Source of the DNA: Halopseudomonas pelagia CL-AP6
GTDB taxonomy: Bacteria > Pseudomonadota > Gammaproteobacteria > Pseudomonadales > Pseudomonadaceae
Reading direction: 5' to 3'
DNA: 64,000 nucleotides
NCBI RefSeq assembly: GCF_000410875.1
Contig: NZ_AROI01000009.1
Span: forward strand, 186,001-250,000
The notes below the pieces were generated by a model. It was not told the DNA's origin and did no database searches. It was given only the letters and a program-made list of their open reading frames with translations. Made by a program: the position numbers and the translations under genes. Shown here one piece after another: positions 9,029 to 18,862 of the stretch. Each line of letters opens with the position of its first letter. The first letter of the stretch is position 1.

Positions 9029-10969
9029 CTAATCCAGGTAGCGTTCGTGCTGTTCCATCACCGGCTGGCGAATACCCAATTTTTGCCCATAGATCACCGC
9101 GTAGCTGAGTACGCTTTGTACGTAGGTGCGGGTCTCGTCGAAGGGAATCGTCTCAATCCATATGTCCGAGGGTAGTGGCTGCATATCTCGCGTCCACTGG
9201 CGCACGCGGCCAGGGCCGGCATTATAAGCGGCTGATGCCAATACTCGGTTACCCTGGAACTGCCCGTGCAGCTGCGACAGGTAGGCGGTGCCCAACGCGA
9301 TATTGCGCTCAGGAATCAACACGTCATTCGGATTACGCAGGGCGATACCGTAGCGCTGAGCGGTCTCCCGTGCGGTGCCTGGCATCAACTGCATCAGCCC
9401 CATGGCGCCTGCATGTGAGCGCGCATCGGCCATAAAGGCACTTTCTTGGCGGGTAATGGCGTAGACCCACGGGGAGCTGAGCTGGCGCGCCTGGGCCTGC
9501 GCGCGGATGGGCTCTTCGTAGGCCATCGGGAAGCGAATATCCAGGTCGTCCCAATGCTGCGCCTGGCTGATCCCGCGGATCGCTGGAAAGTACCACTCCA
9601 TATCCTTGGCCATGAGCGCCTGCGCGATCAACTCTTCACGGCTGAAAAACTGGCCGACGTGATACCACTCGCGGCGTGCATCGACGATCTGCCCACGGGC
9701 AAAAAATTCGCGGGCGCGACGTATCCCGCCAGTGTTGCTGACCTTGGCGAATACCTTGGGGTCGACCTGAGCCGGCGCATGATTCAGGGCATAGGGCTTG
9801 TTGCTGCGTTCGGCGGCCATGAAGCCATAAAAGTCCCGTTGTTCGGCCAGGTCAGCGTAATCCGTGGTCAGTTCACCGACGTCCGGCTGTGCCAGTTGCT
9901 GGCTACGTAGTTTCCAGTAACGCCAGCGGCTCTGCTCCTGCATGCTCTCGGGCATGCTGCTGGTCATGGTCCGCGCGCTTTCATACTGGCCGGAGCGCAG
10001 CGCCAGGCGAATGCGCCATTCGCTGATCTGGTCGTCTTTCATTGCCGGATCGTTGGCAGCCATGAATGGCAGCGCATCCGCGTTGTGACGGCGGGCCATG
10101 CGTGTGCCGATGTCACGTGTGACCGCCAGGCGATCCGCTTCCTTAAAGGGTAGGTCACGATAATTCGGCCATAGCGCCATGGCCGTTGCTGGATCCTCGC
10201 GACTCATCCTGCGTAGGGACACGGCGGCGATGTCAGCCAGCTTATCGGCGGGCTTGCCTGCTCCCGGGCGGAAGTTGCCAAACTGGTTAAGGCCTTGGGG
10301 TTTGGTCGCCGTCTCTACAAACAGCTCTGCTAGCGCTTTCTGACTCGGCATATAACGGGTCAGGTAGCTGGCCAGGGCGTCCTGCCGATACAGCAGGGCT
10401 TCGCGGATGCGCGCCCAGGCTACATCCTCGGTCAGCCCGCCAGCGGCGCGCCAGCGGTCGAATAATGGATCGCAATCCTTGGGCTGCGAGCGGCCTACCG
10501 TCCATAGTTCTCCGGCACGTTGCATAGCCTCGGCCTGGTTGCCCTCACGCCAGCGCTGAAAGGCAATCTGGCAATTGATGCCAGCATCCTGGCTAGCCGT
10601 ATCGTAATTCTCATTGAGTTGCCGCCATTCGCCATCGCGGGCGAGCCGGCGCAGCCAGTCGTTCTTCACTCGTTGGGCGGTCGGCAAGTCGCCATGGGCA
10701 ATAAAGAAGTTCTGCATTTCCTGGTGGCTGACAGCATTGCCGCGCTGTTTCAGCGCTTCCAGTAGCAGATAGGGGTAGAGCGGGTAATCGCGCAGTTGGC
10801 CTTTCAGCGATTCATAGCGCTGCATCTGGCCGCCCTTCAGAGCCGCCATTGCTTGATCATACTGCTGGCGTTGCTGCAGCGTATCAGCCTGCAGGCTCTG
10901 GCTAGCAAGCAGCGTGGTGAGCGCAAGGCCAGCGGCTAACTGTAGTTTTTTCAATCGCTTGAAGGGCAT
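9029..10969 (-). CDS. slt: Soluble lytic murein transglycosylase
   Basis: A periplasmic enzyme that cleaves the MurNAc-GlcNAc bond of peptidoglycan, leaving 1,6-anhydroMurNAc, used in cell-wall turnover and recycling. Over 646 residues it shows a signal peptide (LKKLQLAAGLALTTLLASQS, cut after about residue 28), a long alpha-superhelical region, a linker domain, and the SLT catalytic domain. The catalytic glutamate is Glu509 in ITRQESAF, followed by GAMGLMQLMPGTA and SAAYNAGPGRV. Its products feed NagZ, encoded about 14 kb away in this window. It diverges from uup. Confidence 0.96.
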   Translation of the reverse strand: MPFKRLKKLQLAAGLALTTLLASQSLQADTLQQRQQYDQAMAALKGGQMQRYESLKGQLRDYPLYPYLLLEALKQRGNAVSHQEMQNFFIAHGDLPTAQRVKNDWLRRLARDGEWRQLNENYDTASQDAGINCQIAFQRWREGNQAEAMQRAGELWTVGRSQPKDCDPLFDRWRAAGGLTEDVAWARIREALLYRQDALASYLTRYMPSQKALAELFVETATKPQGLNQFGNFRPGAGKPADKLADIAAVSLRRMSREDPATAMALWPNYRDLPFKEADRLAVTRDIGTRMARRHNADALPFMAANDPAMKDDQISEWRIRLALRSGQYESARTMTSSMPESMQEQSRWRYWKLRSQQLAQPDVGELTTDYADLAEQRDFYGFMAAERSNKPYALNHAPAQVDPKVFAKVSNTGGIRRAREFFARGQIVDARREWYHVGQFFSREELIAQALMAKDMEWYFPAIRGISQAQHWDDLDIRFPMAYEEPIRAQAQARQLSSPWVYAITRQESAFMADARSHAGAMGLMQLMPGTARETAQRYGIALRNPNDVLIPERNIALGTAYLSQLHGQFQGNRVLASAAYNAGPGRVRQWTRDMQPLPSDIWIETIPFDETRTYVQSVLSYAVIYGQKLGIRQPVMEQHERYLD

Positions 10970-11164
10970 TGTTCATCCTGGCCCGAGGGCCATCAGTAGA
11001 ATGGTGAGGGCATGGGATCGATGCCGGACTGCTGCATTTGGGCACACCTAGATAATTTCAGTTTAGCGGTTTGTCTGCTAAGGGCATAGGGGCGCCACGC
11101 AAAGTACGGGCAGCGCTGCGCTGCAACAGGTAGAATGCCGCCCTGATTAATCAAAAGGTGTGTT

Positions 11165-13099
11165 ATGGCGCTGCTTTCATTTACTGACGTTTCCCTGGCC
11201 TACGGCCTGAATCCACTGCTGTCCAAGGTCGGCTTTCAACTCGACCGGGGTGAGCGGGTGTGCCTGATCGGCCGTAACGGCGCTGGCAAGTCGAGCCTGT
11301 TCAAGCTGCTCAATGGCGAGCAAAGCAGTGACGAGGGAGAGATCTGGTATGCGCCGGGGTTGAAGATCGGCCAGCTTCCGCAGGAGCTGCCTAAGGCCGA
11401 TGACAGCCTGGTGTATGACGTGGTTGCCGCCGGCCTGGCCGGTGTGGGCGATCTGCTTGCCGAGTACCACCACCTGGTGCACGGTGAGATGGGCGAAGCC
11501 GAGCTGGAGCGCCTGGAGAAGGTGCAGGAGCGCCTGGAGGCCAAAGATGGCTGGCGCCTGAATCAGTTGGTGGAAACCACGCTGACCCGCCTGGGTCTGC
11601 CGGCCGAGAAGAAAATGTCGGAACTGTCCGGCGGCTGGCGTCGGCGCGTACTGCTAGCCCAGGCGTTGGTCTCCGAGCCGGATGTGTTGCTGCTCGATGA
11701 GCCAACCAACCACCTGGATATTCATACCATCGCTTGGTTGGAGCAGGTGCTGCTGGATTTCCGCGGCGCCGTGTTGTTTATTACCCACGATCGTCAGTTC
11801 TTGCAGGCATTGGCCACGCGCATCATGGAGCTGGATCGCGGTCAGTTGATTGACTGGCAGGGCGGTTACCTGAGTTTTCTGGAGCATAAGGAGCAGCAGT
11901 TAGCCGCCGAAGCGACCGCCAATGCGCTGTTCGACAAGCGCCTGGCCCAGGAAGAAGTCTGGATTCGCCAGGGCATCAAGGCGCGCCGTACCCGTAACGA
12001 AGGTCGTGTGCGCGCGTTGAAGGAAATGCGCAACGAGCGCGCTCAGCGCCTTGAGCGCCAAGGCAAGGCCAGCTTCCAGCTGGAAACCGCAGATTCTTCC
12101 GGCAAGCGCGTGATCGAGCTGGACAAGGTCAGCTTCGCCTGGCCGGGCCACGTACCGCTGGTGCGCAACTTGTCGCTTAACGTCTTGCGTGGTGATCGCA
12201 TTGGTCTGATCGGCAACAACGGTTCGGGCAAGACTACGTTGCTCAAGCTGCTGCTCGGCAAGCTCGAGCCTACCAGCGGTACCGTCAAGCATGGTACCAA
12301 GCTGGAAGTGGCCTACTTTGACCAGTTGCGCGACCAGCTTGATCTGGAGGCCACGGTAATCGACAATATTTCCGAAGGTCGCGATTTTATCGAGATCAAC
12401 GGCGAGCGTCGGCATGTGATCAGTTATCTGGGCGACTTCCTGTTTTCACCAGAGCGTGCACGTACGCCGGTCAAGGCGTTGTCAGGCGGGGAGCGCGCGC
12501 GCTTGCTGCTGGCACGCCTGTTCAGCAAACCGGCCAATATGCTGATACTGGATGAACCGACCAACGACCTGGATGTGGAAACCCTGGAACTGCTCGAAGA
12601 AGTGCTGGCGGGCTTTGACGGCACCGTGCTGATCGTGAGCCACGACCGGGCATTCCTCGACAACGTGGTGACCAGCAGCCTGGTGTTTGAAGGTCACGGC
12701 AATGTGCGCGAGTACGTAGGCGGCTACGCTGACTGGTTGCGCCAGGGCGGCAAGATCGAAATGCTCGCCGAATGGGATTCCGATGCGATGGCCGCTGATA
12801 CGCCAGCCGCTGAGCAGCCTGCAGCCACACCCGTACCTGCTGCAGAGCCCGCCGCTGCTGCGCCGACCAAGGTCAAGCTCAGCTACAAGGTTCAGCGCGA
12901 ACTTGACGGCTTGCCGGCGCTAATGGACAAGTTGGAAGGTGAGCTTGCTGTGCTACAAGCCAAGGTCAATGATCCGGCGTTTTATCAACAGCCCATCGAA
13001 CAAACCACCCCAGTACTGGACGCCATTGCGGCAAAACAGGCTGAACTGGATAAGGCGATGGAGCGTTGGGCCGAGCTGGAGGATATGACCGGCGGCTAG
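11165..13099 (+). CDS. uup: ABC-F ATPase, Uup type
   Basis: A cytoplasmic soluble ABC protein with two nucleotide-binding domains and no transmembrane segments, 644 residues. Walker A motifs are at residues 36-44 (GRNGAGKSS) and 350-358 (GNNGSGKTT). The ABC signatures are LSGGWRRR and LSGGERAR, with Walker B/H-loop sets LLLDEPTNHLD and LILDEPTNDLD. An Ala/Pro-rich linker (about 542-567) leads to a charged C-terminal coiled-coil domain, as in Uup, which is linked to ribosome function and to precise excision of transposons. The coiled-coil tail favours Uup over YheS or EttA. The ATG at 11165 is the first residue of the conserved start. Confidence 0.94.
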   Translation: MALLSFTDVSLAYGLNPLLSKVGFQLDRGERVCLIGRNGAGKSSLFKLLNGEQSSDEGEIWYAPGLKIGQLPQELPKADDSLVYDVVAAGLAGVGDLLAEYHHLVHGEMGEAELERLEKVQERLEAKDGWRLNQLVETTLTRLGLPAEKKMSELSGGWRRRVLLAQALVSEPDVLLLDEPTNHLDIHTIAWLEQVLLDFRGAVLFITHDRQFLQALATRIMELDRGQLIDWQGGYLSFLEHKEQQLAAEATANALFDKRLAQEEVWIRQGIKARRTRNEGRVRALKEMRNERAQRLERQGKASFQLETADSSGKRVIELDKVSFAWPGHVPLVRNLSLNVLRGDRIGLIGNNGSGKTTLLKLLLGKLEPTSGTVKHGTKLEVAYFDQLRDQLDLEATVIDNISEGRDFIEINGERRHVISYLGDFLFSPERARTPVKALSGGERARLLLARLFSKPANMLILDEPTNDLDVETLELLEEVLAGFDGTVLIVSHDRAFLDNVVTSSLVFEGHGNVREYVGGYADWLRQGGKIEMLAEWDSDAMAADTPAAEQPAATPVPAAEPAAAAPTKVKLSYKVQRELDGLPALMDKLEGELAVLQAKVNDPAFYQQPIEQTTPVLDAIAAKQAELDKAMERWAELEDMTGG

Positions 13100-13136
13100 C
13101 CGTCGGTCCGCTGCCGCTCCCGTCACCCCAAGACTC

Positions 13137-13212
13137 CGGTCATCTCCAGGTATTGCGGTCACCACCAGGTATTCCGGTCATCACCAGGTATTCCGGTCAC
13201 CCCCCGGTATGC
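13137..13212. repeat. Four 19-bp direct tandem repeats
   Basis: Four head-to-tail copies of a 19-bp unit start at 13137, 13156, 13175 and 13194. The best form is CGGTCATCACCAGGTATTC; copies differ at one to a few positions. A weaker copy may precede at about 13118. The array lies just after the uup stop and runs directly into the palindrome at 13213-13240, whose first bases (CCGTCATC) keep the same phase. No open frame of interest covers it. The period of exactly 19 and the lack of spacers exclude a CRISPR array. Confidence 0.9.
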
Positions 13213-13240
13213 CCGTCATCCCCGCGAAGGCGGGGATCCA
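13213..13240. repeat. Short dispersed-repeat palindrome (GTCATCCCCGCG...GGGGATCCA type)
   Basis: Contains an 8-bp perfect inverted repeat (ATCCCCGC at 13218-13225, GCGGGGAT at 13230-13237) around GAAG. The form GTCATCCCCGCGAAGGCGGG is a very common dispersed intergenic repeat in many proteobacteria, resembling the dRS3-type elements of Neisseria. It lies between the convergent genes uup and the universal stress gene. It could form a hairpin on either strand but lacks a T-run, so I call it a repeat rather than a terminator. Confidence 0.8.
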
Positions 13241-13322
13241 TTTTGACTGTGGGTTTAAGCGTGGCCAGAAAAGGACAGATGCACAGTCAGGCTACGGTCA
13301 GATTTGAGCTTGAAGCTGATGC

Positions 13323-13766
13323 CTAGGCCTTCTTCTTCTTAGCCAACCGCACAGCAATAACGTCGCAAGGCGCGCCATGCAATACATCGTTCGCGGTAGA
13401 GCCCAGGAGCAGAGCCAGGCCATGACGCCCATGGCTGCCGACAACGATCAGATCGCATTGCTGGTCGGTGGCTACGCGATGAATTTCTTGGCGCGGATGG
13501 CCAAAGGCGATCTGCAACTGATCTTCCGGCAAACCATACTCGCTGGCGAAGAGTGCCATCCGTTCGCGGGCCTGCTCGAATTGTTGCTGCTGCAACATGG
13601 ACAGGTCCATGGGCACGTCGCCGCCGTAGGCCATGGCCAGCGGTTCGACAACGTGCAGCAGCGTCAGCTTGGCATCCAGTGCCTTGGCCAAGGCCTTGGC
13701 ATGGTCGGCAACCGCGCGGCATTCATCTATAAGATCTATGGCGACTAACACGTGAGAGTAGAGCAT
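13323..13766 (-). CDS. Universal stress protein, UspA family
   Basis: A 147-residue single-domain Usp protein (MLYSHVLVAIDL start) with the ATP-binding signature G-2x-G-9x-G-S in GSHGRHGLALLLGSTANDVL. Such proteins bind ATP and help survival under stress or stasis; a specific role cannot be inferred. The start at 13766 has AGGAG at the right distance; an upstream in-frame start would add 88 unconserved residues. The C-terminus ends in a lysine run (LAKKKKA). It diverges from the membrane-anchored gene at 13860. Confidence 0.92.
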   Translation of the reverse strand: MLYSHVLVAIDLIDECRAVADHAKALAKALDAKLTLLHVVEPLAMAYGGDVPMDLSMLQQQQFEQARERMALFASEYGLPEDQLQIAFGHPRQEIHRVATDQQCDLIVVGSHGRHGLALLLGSTANDVLHGAPCDVIAVRLAKKKKA

Positions 13767-13859
13767 GCAGGTTTCTCCTGATTTTCCGTTTGATAGTAAC
13801 AGTCTTTCCACATCAGTCCAGTATCCTGAACGGGTGGCCTGGTCCCGCTGCGTGCTGCT

Positions 13860-14297
13860 ATGAGCTGGATCATAGTCGGGGTGGTGGCGGCAATCCTGGT
13901 GGCCAACCTGTTCAAGTTGATGCCGCGTGGGCGAATCATGCATATACAGCGCTTGCGGGAGGAGGCGCGCAAGCTCGGTTATCGGGTCGAAAGGCAACTG
14001 CAGGCTGATCACAATCCGCTTTTGGAGCATTGCGTGGGTTACCGTCGGTCGCTGGCCCGCTGCCCCTTGAGTAGCGAGTTCAGCTGCCAGCGGACCGACA
14101 CTGGCTGGATCTGGTTGCTAGGCAGCGCCGAAAGCTCAGGTGCCCAGCCGGTCCTGGATGCATTGCCAGCAGGCATTCGGCGGATTGACCGGCAGTCCTT
14201 CTCGGTGCTGGTCTTCTGGATTGAGCCGCAAACGCTGGAGCCGCTGACGGAGCTCGATCAGGCGCTGGCCCTATTGCCCGAAGCAGGCGCGGTTTAG
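13860..14297 (+). CDS. Membrane-anchored conserved protein, unknown function
   Basis: A 145-residue protein with one N-terminal transmembrane helix (SWIIVGVVAAILVANLF) followed by a basic stretch (PRGRIMHIQRLREEARKLG) and a globular, presumably cytoplasmic domain containing several Trp and Cys residues (CVGYRRSLARCPLSSEFSC). The positive-inside rule places the soluble part in the cytoplasm. A similar gene occupies this place between the usp and fad genes in other pseudomonads, as I recall. No enzymatic motif is visible. The ribosome binding site is poor, so the start is only fairly sure. Confidence 0.75.
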   Translation: MSWIIVGVVAAILVANLFKLMPRGRIMHIQRLREEARKLGYRVERQLQADHNPLLEHCVGYRRSLARCPLSSEFSCQRTDTGWIWLLGSAESSGAQPVLDALPAGIRRIDRQSFSVLVFWIEPQTLEPLTELDQALALLPEAGAV

Positions 14298-14611
14298 TTT
14301 GCGGGCGTGTTTGGACTTGACCTTATGTTGTTTGTTGAAGGAAGGCGTATCCCATTGTTTTTATAGAGAAGCAGCTTTATAGAAAAGTGCGGTTGACGCC
14401 GCTCCGCGGCGCCGCTGATTGACAACGGCAGCAATTTGCACGAAGGTGTGCGCACCCGAATCAAACAAGCGTATGAATTGGCTGGGTTATCCCAGAACAA
14501 ACTATCGCCGGGAACCATCATGGCATCCTCCGGGTTGTCGGGCTGCATCATCGATACAGCACGTACTCGGAAGGTGTTTCTCAAGTGCTTTCATAGCGTG
14601 GAGATCAGTTG
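14298..14611. other. Intergenic region before fadBA
   Basis: A 314-bp non-coding stretch holding the fadBA control region. It contains a direct repeat of TTTATAGA (about 14360 and 14376), a 6-bp-arm hairpin CGCCGC-TCC-GCGGCG (14397-14411), a candidate PsrA half-match (14462-14475) and an open frame that ends on the fadB start codon (14436-14612). The antisense frame over this region has no family resemblance and is discounted. No clear sigma-70 promoter stands out. Confidence 0.6.
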
Positions 14612-14612
14612 A
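14436..14612 (+). other. Open frame resembling an XRE-type helix-turn-helix start, ending in TGATG with fadB
   Basis: Fifty-eight codons open from a TTG at 14436 to a TGA whose last base is the A of the fadB ATG. The first third reads LHEGVRTRIKQAYELAGLSQ then NKLS, which resembles the first helices of XRE/Cro-type DNA-binding domains. The rest (starting PGTIMASSGLSGC) does not continue such a fold. There is no good ribosome binding site for the TTG; an internal ATG at 14520 would give a 30-residue leader peptide. It could be a gene remnant, a leader peptide coupled to fadB, or chance. Confidence 0.25.
14462..14475. promoter_or_regulatory. Possible PsrA operator upstream of fadBA (imperfect)
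   Basis: CAAAC-AAGC-GTATG matches the published PsrA consensus (G/C)AAAC-N2-4-GTTT(G/C) with one mismatch. PsrA represses the fadBA operon in P. aeruginosa, and psrA is encoded in this window at 23742. The site lies 137 bp before the fadB start. A single imperfect match in AT-richer sequence is weak evidence. Confidence 0.35.
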
Positions 14613-16759
14613 TGATTTACGAAGGTAAAGCCATCACGGTTCAAGCCCTTGAAGACGGCATCGTCGAACTCAAGTTCGATCTGCAGGGCGAGTCTGTCAA
14701 CAAGTTCAATCGTGCCACTCTGGCGGAGCTACAAGCTGCCGTCGAGGTCATTCAGTCCAATAGCAGCGTCAAGGGCGTCATCGTCAGCAGCGGCAAAGAC
14801 GTGTTCATCGTCGGTGCCGATATCAACGAGTTCGTTGACACTTTCCAACTGCCCGAAGCTGACCTGGTTGTTGGCAACCTTGAAGCCAACCAGATCTTCA
14901 ACGCTTTTGAAGATCTCAACGTCCCCACAGTAGCGGCCATCAACGGTTTGGCACTGGGTGGTGGTTTTGAAATGTGTCTGGCCTGTGACTATCGCGTAAT
15001 GGCCGCCAGCGCCAAAGTCGGCCTGCCGGAAGTGAAGCTGGGTATCTACCCGGGCTTCGGCGGCACTGTACGTACGCCACGTCTGATCGGCGTTGATAAC
15101 GCTATCGAGTGGATCTGTGGCGGTTCCGAAAACCGTGCAGACAAGGCGCTGAAAATGGGCGCTGTGGATGCGGTCGTCGAAGACGCCAAACTGCAAGCAG
15201 CGGCGCTGGACTTGGTCAAGCGTGCCATCAGTGGCGAGCTGGACTTCAAGGCCAAGCGTCAACCCAAGCTGGAAAAAATCAAGCTCAACACCATCGAACA
15301 GATGATGGCGTTTGAAACCGCTAAAGGTTTCGTTGCTGGTCAGGCCGGCCCGAACTACCCGGCCCCGGTTGAAGCGATCAAGACCATCCAGAAAGCTGCG
15401 GCGCATGGCCGCGAAAAAGCGCTGGAAATAGAAGCAGCTGGCTTTGCCAAGTTGGCCAAGACTTCCGTTGCTCAAGCACTGGTTGGTCTGTTCCTGAACG
15501 ATCAGGCACTGAAAGGCAAAGCCAAGCAGTACGACAAGCAAGCCGCTGACGTTAAGCTGGCTGCGGTACTGGGTGCGGGCATCATGGGTGGCGGTATCGC
15601 TTTCCAGTCGGCCTCCAAAGGCACGCCTATCCTGATGAAGGATATTCGCGAAGAAGGCATTCAGATGGGCCTGGACGAAGCGTCCAAGCTGCTGGGTAGC
15701 CGTGTTGCCAAGGGCCGCATGACCGCCGATCAGATGGCCAAGTCGCTGAACGCGATTCGTCCGACCATGTCCTACGGTGATTTTGCTAATGTCGATATCG
15801 TCGTTGAAGCCGTGGTGGAAAACCCCAAGGTCAAGCACGCTGTGCTGGCTGAGGTGGAAAGTCACGTGCGTGAAGATGCGATCATCGCCTCCAATACCTC
15901 GACCATCTCCATCACCTATCTGGCCCAGGCACTCAAGCGTCCGGAAAATTTCTGCGGGATGCACTTCTTTAACCCGGTGCACATGATGCCCCTGGTTGAA
16001 GTTATCCGTGGCGAGAAATCCAGCGAGAAAGCGATTGCTACTACCGTTGCTTACGCCAAGAAAATGGGTAAGACGCCAGTTGTTGTTAACGACTGCCCAG
16101 GCTTTTTGGTTAACCGCGTACTCTTCCCGTACTTCGGCGGCTTTGCTCGCCTGGTCAACATGGGTGCTGACTTCCAGCGCGTTGACAAGGTCATGGAAAA
16201 GTTTGGCTGGCCGATGGGCCCAGCTTATCTGCTCGACGTGGTAGGCCTGGACACTGGTCACCACGGTCGTGATGTGATGGCCGAAGGTTATCCGGATCGC
16301 ATGGCTGATAACGTGCGTACCGCAGCCGACGTCATGTACGAAGAAGGCCGTCTGGGCCAGAAGACCGGTAAGGGCTTCTACTCGTACGAGACTGACAAGA
16401 AGGGTAAGCCGAAGAAGGTTGTCGACCCACAGGCGTACGAACTGATCAAGCCAGTGGTTCAGGAGAACCGCGAGTTCACCGACGAAGAAATCGTCGAGAT
16501 CATGATGGTTCCGCTGTGCCTTGAGACGGTTCGCTGCCTGGAAGATGGCATTGTTGAAAGTGCTGCCGACGCCGACATGGGTCTGATCTACGGTATCGGC
16601 TTCCCGCCCTTCCGTGGCGGTGCGCTGCGCTATATCGACACCCTGGGTGTGGCTGAGTTTGTGGCCATTGCAGACAAGTACGCCGAGTTTGGCCCCATGT
16701 ACGCGCCGACTGAAAAGTTGCGTGACATGGCCAAGAACGGCCAGAAATTCTTCGGTTAA
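14612..16759 (+). CDS. fadB: Fatty acid oxidation complex, alpha subunit
   Basis: A 715-residue multifunctional beta-oxidation enzyme: enoyl-CoA hydratase/isomerase in the N-terminal third and L-3-hydroxyacyl-CoA dehydrogenase in the C-terminal part. Hydratase glutamates are Glu120 ([17 protein letters not shown]) and Glu140 ([18 protein letters not shown]). The NAD-binding [17 protein letters not shown] lies near residue 325 and the dehydrogenase histidine is in [18 protein letters not shown]. It forms an alpha2-beta2 complex with FadA, encoded 30 bp downstream. The ATG at 14612 gives exactly the P. aeruginosa length; a TTG directly before it is less likely. Likely repressed by PsrA and induced by long-chain fatty acids. 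Confidence 0.98.
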   Translation: MIYEGKAITVQALEDGIVELKFDLQGESVNKFNRATLAELQAAVEVIQSNSSVKGVIVSSGKDVFIVGADINEFVDTFQLPEADLVVGNLEANQIFNAFEDLNVPTVAAINGLALGGGFEMCLACDYRVMAASAKVGLPEVKLGIYPGFGGTVRTPRLIGVDNAIEWICGGSENRADKALKMGAVDAVVEDAKLQAAALDLVKRAISGELDFKAKRQPKLEKIKLNTIEQMMAFETAKGFVAGQAGPNYPAPVEAIKTIQKAAAHGREKALEIEAAGFAKLAKTSVAQALVGLFLNDQALKGKAKQYDKQAADVKLAAVLGAGIMGGGIAFQSASKGTPILMKDIREEGIQMGLDEASKLLGSRVAKGRMTADQMAKSLNAIRPTMSYGDFANVDIVVEAVVENPKVKHAVLAEVESHVREDAIIASNTSTISITYLAQALKRPENFCGMHFFNPVHMMPLVEVIRGEKSSEKAIATTVAYAKKMGKTPVVVNDCPGFLVNRVLFPYFGGFARLVNMGADFQRVDKVMEKFGWPMGPAYLLDVVGLDTGHHGRDVMAEGYPDRMADNVRTAADVMYEEGRLGQKTGKGFYSYETDKKGKPKKVVDPQAYELIKPVVQENREFTDEEIVEIMMVPLCLETVRCLEDGIVESAADADMGLIYGIGFPPFRGGALRYIDTLGVAEFVAIADKYAEFGPMYAPTEKLRDMAKNGQKFFG

Positions 16760-17965
<1,206 letters not shown>

Positions 17966-17986
17966 TACGGTTGTGGTGTGACCAGA

Positions 17987-18014
17987 AACCGGGGCCTTGT
18001 GCCCCGGTTTTTGT
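17987..18014 (+). terminator. Rho-independent terminator of fadBA
   Basis: A perfect 9-bp stem AACCGGGGC / GCCCCGGTT around CTTGT, followed by a T-rich tract, 21 bp after the fadA stop. Confidence 0.93.
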
Positions 18015-18060
18015 TTGTGCTTTTTATTTAAGTGCGCTGATTGTTTGAGATAGGTGTCTG

Positions 18061-18171
18061 GCGCCGGCGGCCATGGGCCTGTGTTCGGCACGCTACAAGC
18101 CGTCCATGGGGCTCGTCGATGGCCATCCCTGGCCATCGACGGCGCTCACACAGGCCCATGGCCGCCGGCGC
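18061..18171. repeat. Large nested palindrome, copy 1
   Basis: Perfect 24-bp inverted arms (18061-18084 and 18148-18171, core GGCGGCCATGGGCCTG) enclose a 63-bp loop. The loop itself holds a perfect 11-bp hairpin (GTCGATGGCCA, loop TCCC, 18115-18140). Single-stranded DNA or RNA from either strand would fold into a long cruciform or stem. The segment GGCCATCCCTGG (18121-18132) recurs inverted in the second palindrome at 18362-18373. It looks like a mosaic dispersed element of the kind scattered between genes in pseudomonads. Frames across it are by-products of the symmetry. Confidence 0.85.
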
Positions 18172-18261
18172 TGTTGTGCAGCGGAGCTACTGGGCGAAAT
18201 TCAACGTCAAAAAACGGTAGAACGCTTTTGGCAGGATGCACTTTGTTGTGAGCAAAGGGTT

Positions 18262-18400
18262 CCGAGCGCCGTTGTGTGACCGTCGGTGCACAGGCGACCG
18301 CCATGGATGGCGGAAGTGCAGATAATGCAGGAGCAATTTTCTGCTGGTGCACCGACGAGCCCCAGGGATGGCCAGGAGCGTGTCACGCAACGGCGCTCGG
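18262..18400. repeat. Large nested palindrome, copy 2
   Basis: Three nested inverted repeats: outer 19-bp arms with one T/G mismatch (18262-18280 and 18382-18400, CCGAGCGCCGTTG...), middle 10-bp perfect arms GTCGGTGCAC (18282-18291 and 18347-18356), and an inner 7-bp hairpin CCGCCAT-GG-ATGGCGG (18298-18313). The outer mismatch would be a G-U pair in RNA. It shares the blocks CCAGGGATGGCC and CGACGAGCCCC, inverted, with the first palindrome, so the two belong to one family in rearranged order. The remaining intergenic sequence, 18172-18261 and 18401-18524, shows nothing else clear. Confidence 0.85.
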
Positions 18401-18524
18401 GACCCTGCAGCCGATACGTAAGCGTCAGAATCACAACGTACCCAACTGAACTGAGTTATCAAAAAATTACACTAACCTGTTGAGCAAGCACAGAGTTATC
18501 TGCGCCATATATGAGGAGGACGAC

Positions 18525-18743
18525 ATGTCATTACGCCCAGGCCGTTATCGCCACTATAAAGGAAAGGATTATGAAGTTGTGGGCCTGGCGACCCACTCCG
18601 AGACGGAGGAGAAGCTGGTGGTTTATCGCACCCTCTATGGTGAGTTTGACCTGTGGGTGCGGCCCCTGGAGATGTTCGTTGGAACGGTGGAGCTTGACGG
18701 CGAGCCAACGCCGCGCTTTACCTTTATCAGCGAAGACGTGTAG
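18525..18743 (+). CDS. DUF1653 domain protein
   Basis: A 72-residue protein almost entirely made of a DUF1653 domain ([20 protein letters not shown], then [16 protein letters not shown] and WVRPLEMF). The fold is small and beta-rich; no activity is established that I know of. The ATG at 18525 is backed by an excellent GAGGAGG ribosome binding site; an upstream TTG would add 15 residues. It stands 120 bp before topA on the same strand, as in other pseudomonads. Confidence 0.9.
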   Translation: MSLRPGRYRHYKGKDYEVVGLATHSETEEKLVVYRTLYGEFDLWVRPLEMFVGTVELDGEPTPRFTFISEDV

Positions 18744-18862
18744 GCTCTGGCTCCTCCGGGCAGTCTGAACATGGCATCTATTGCCGCTGCACCCATTATT
18801 GTCCCCAGGTTATTGCACATGCGGGCAATCCAGAATTAATAGCGCTAGGAATACAGTTACCC

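Noticed and set aside
13137-13212. CRISPR-like array
   Set aside because: Units are 19 bp and contiguous, with no spacers and no cas genes in the window.
14294-14584. 96-codon minus-strand frame before fadB
   Set aside because: Lacks a ribosome binding site and any resemblance, and lies over the control region of fadBA.
18146-18462. Several overlapping small frames after fadA
   Set aside because: They arise from palindromic sequence and have neither ribosome binding sites nor family resemblance.
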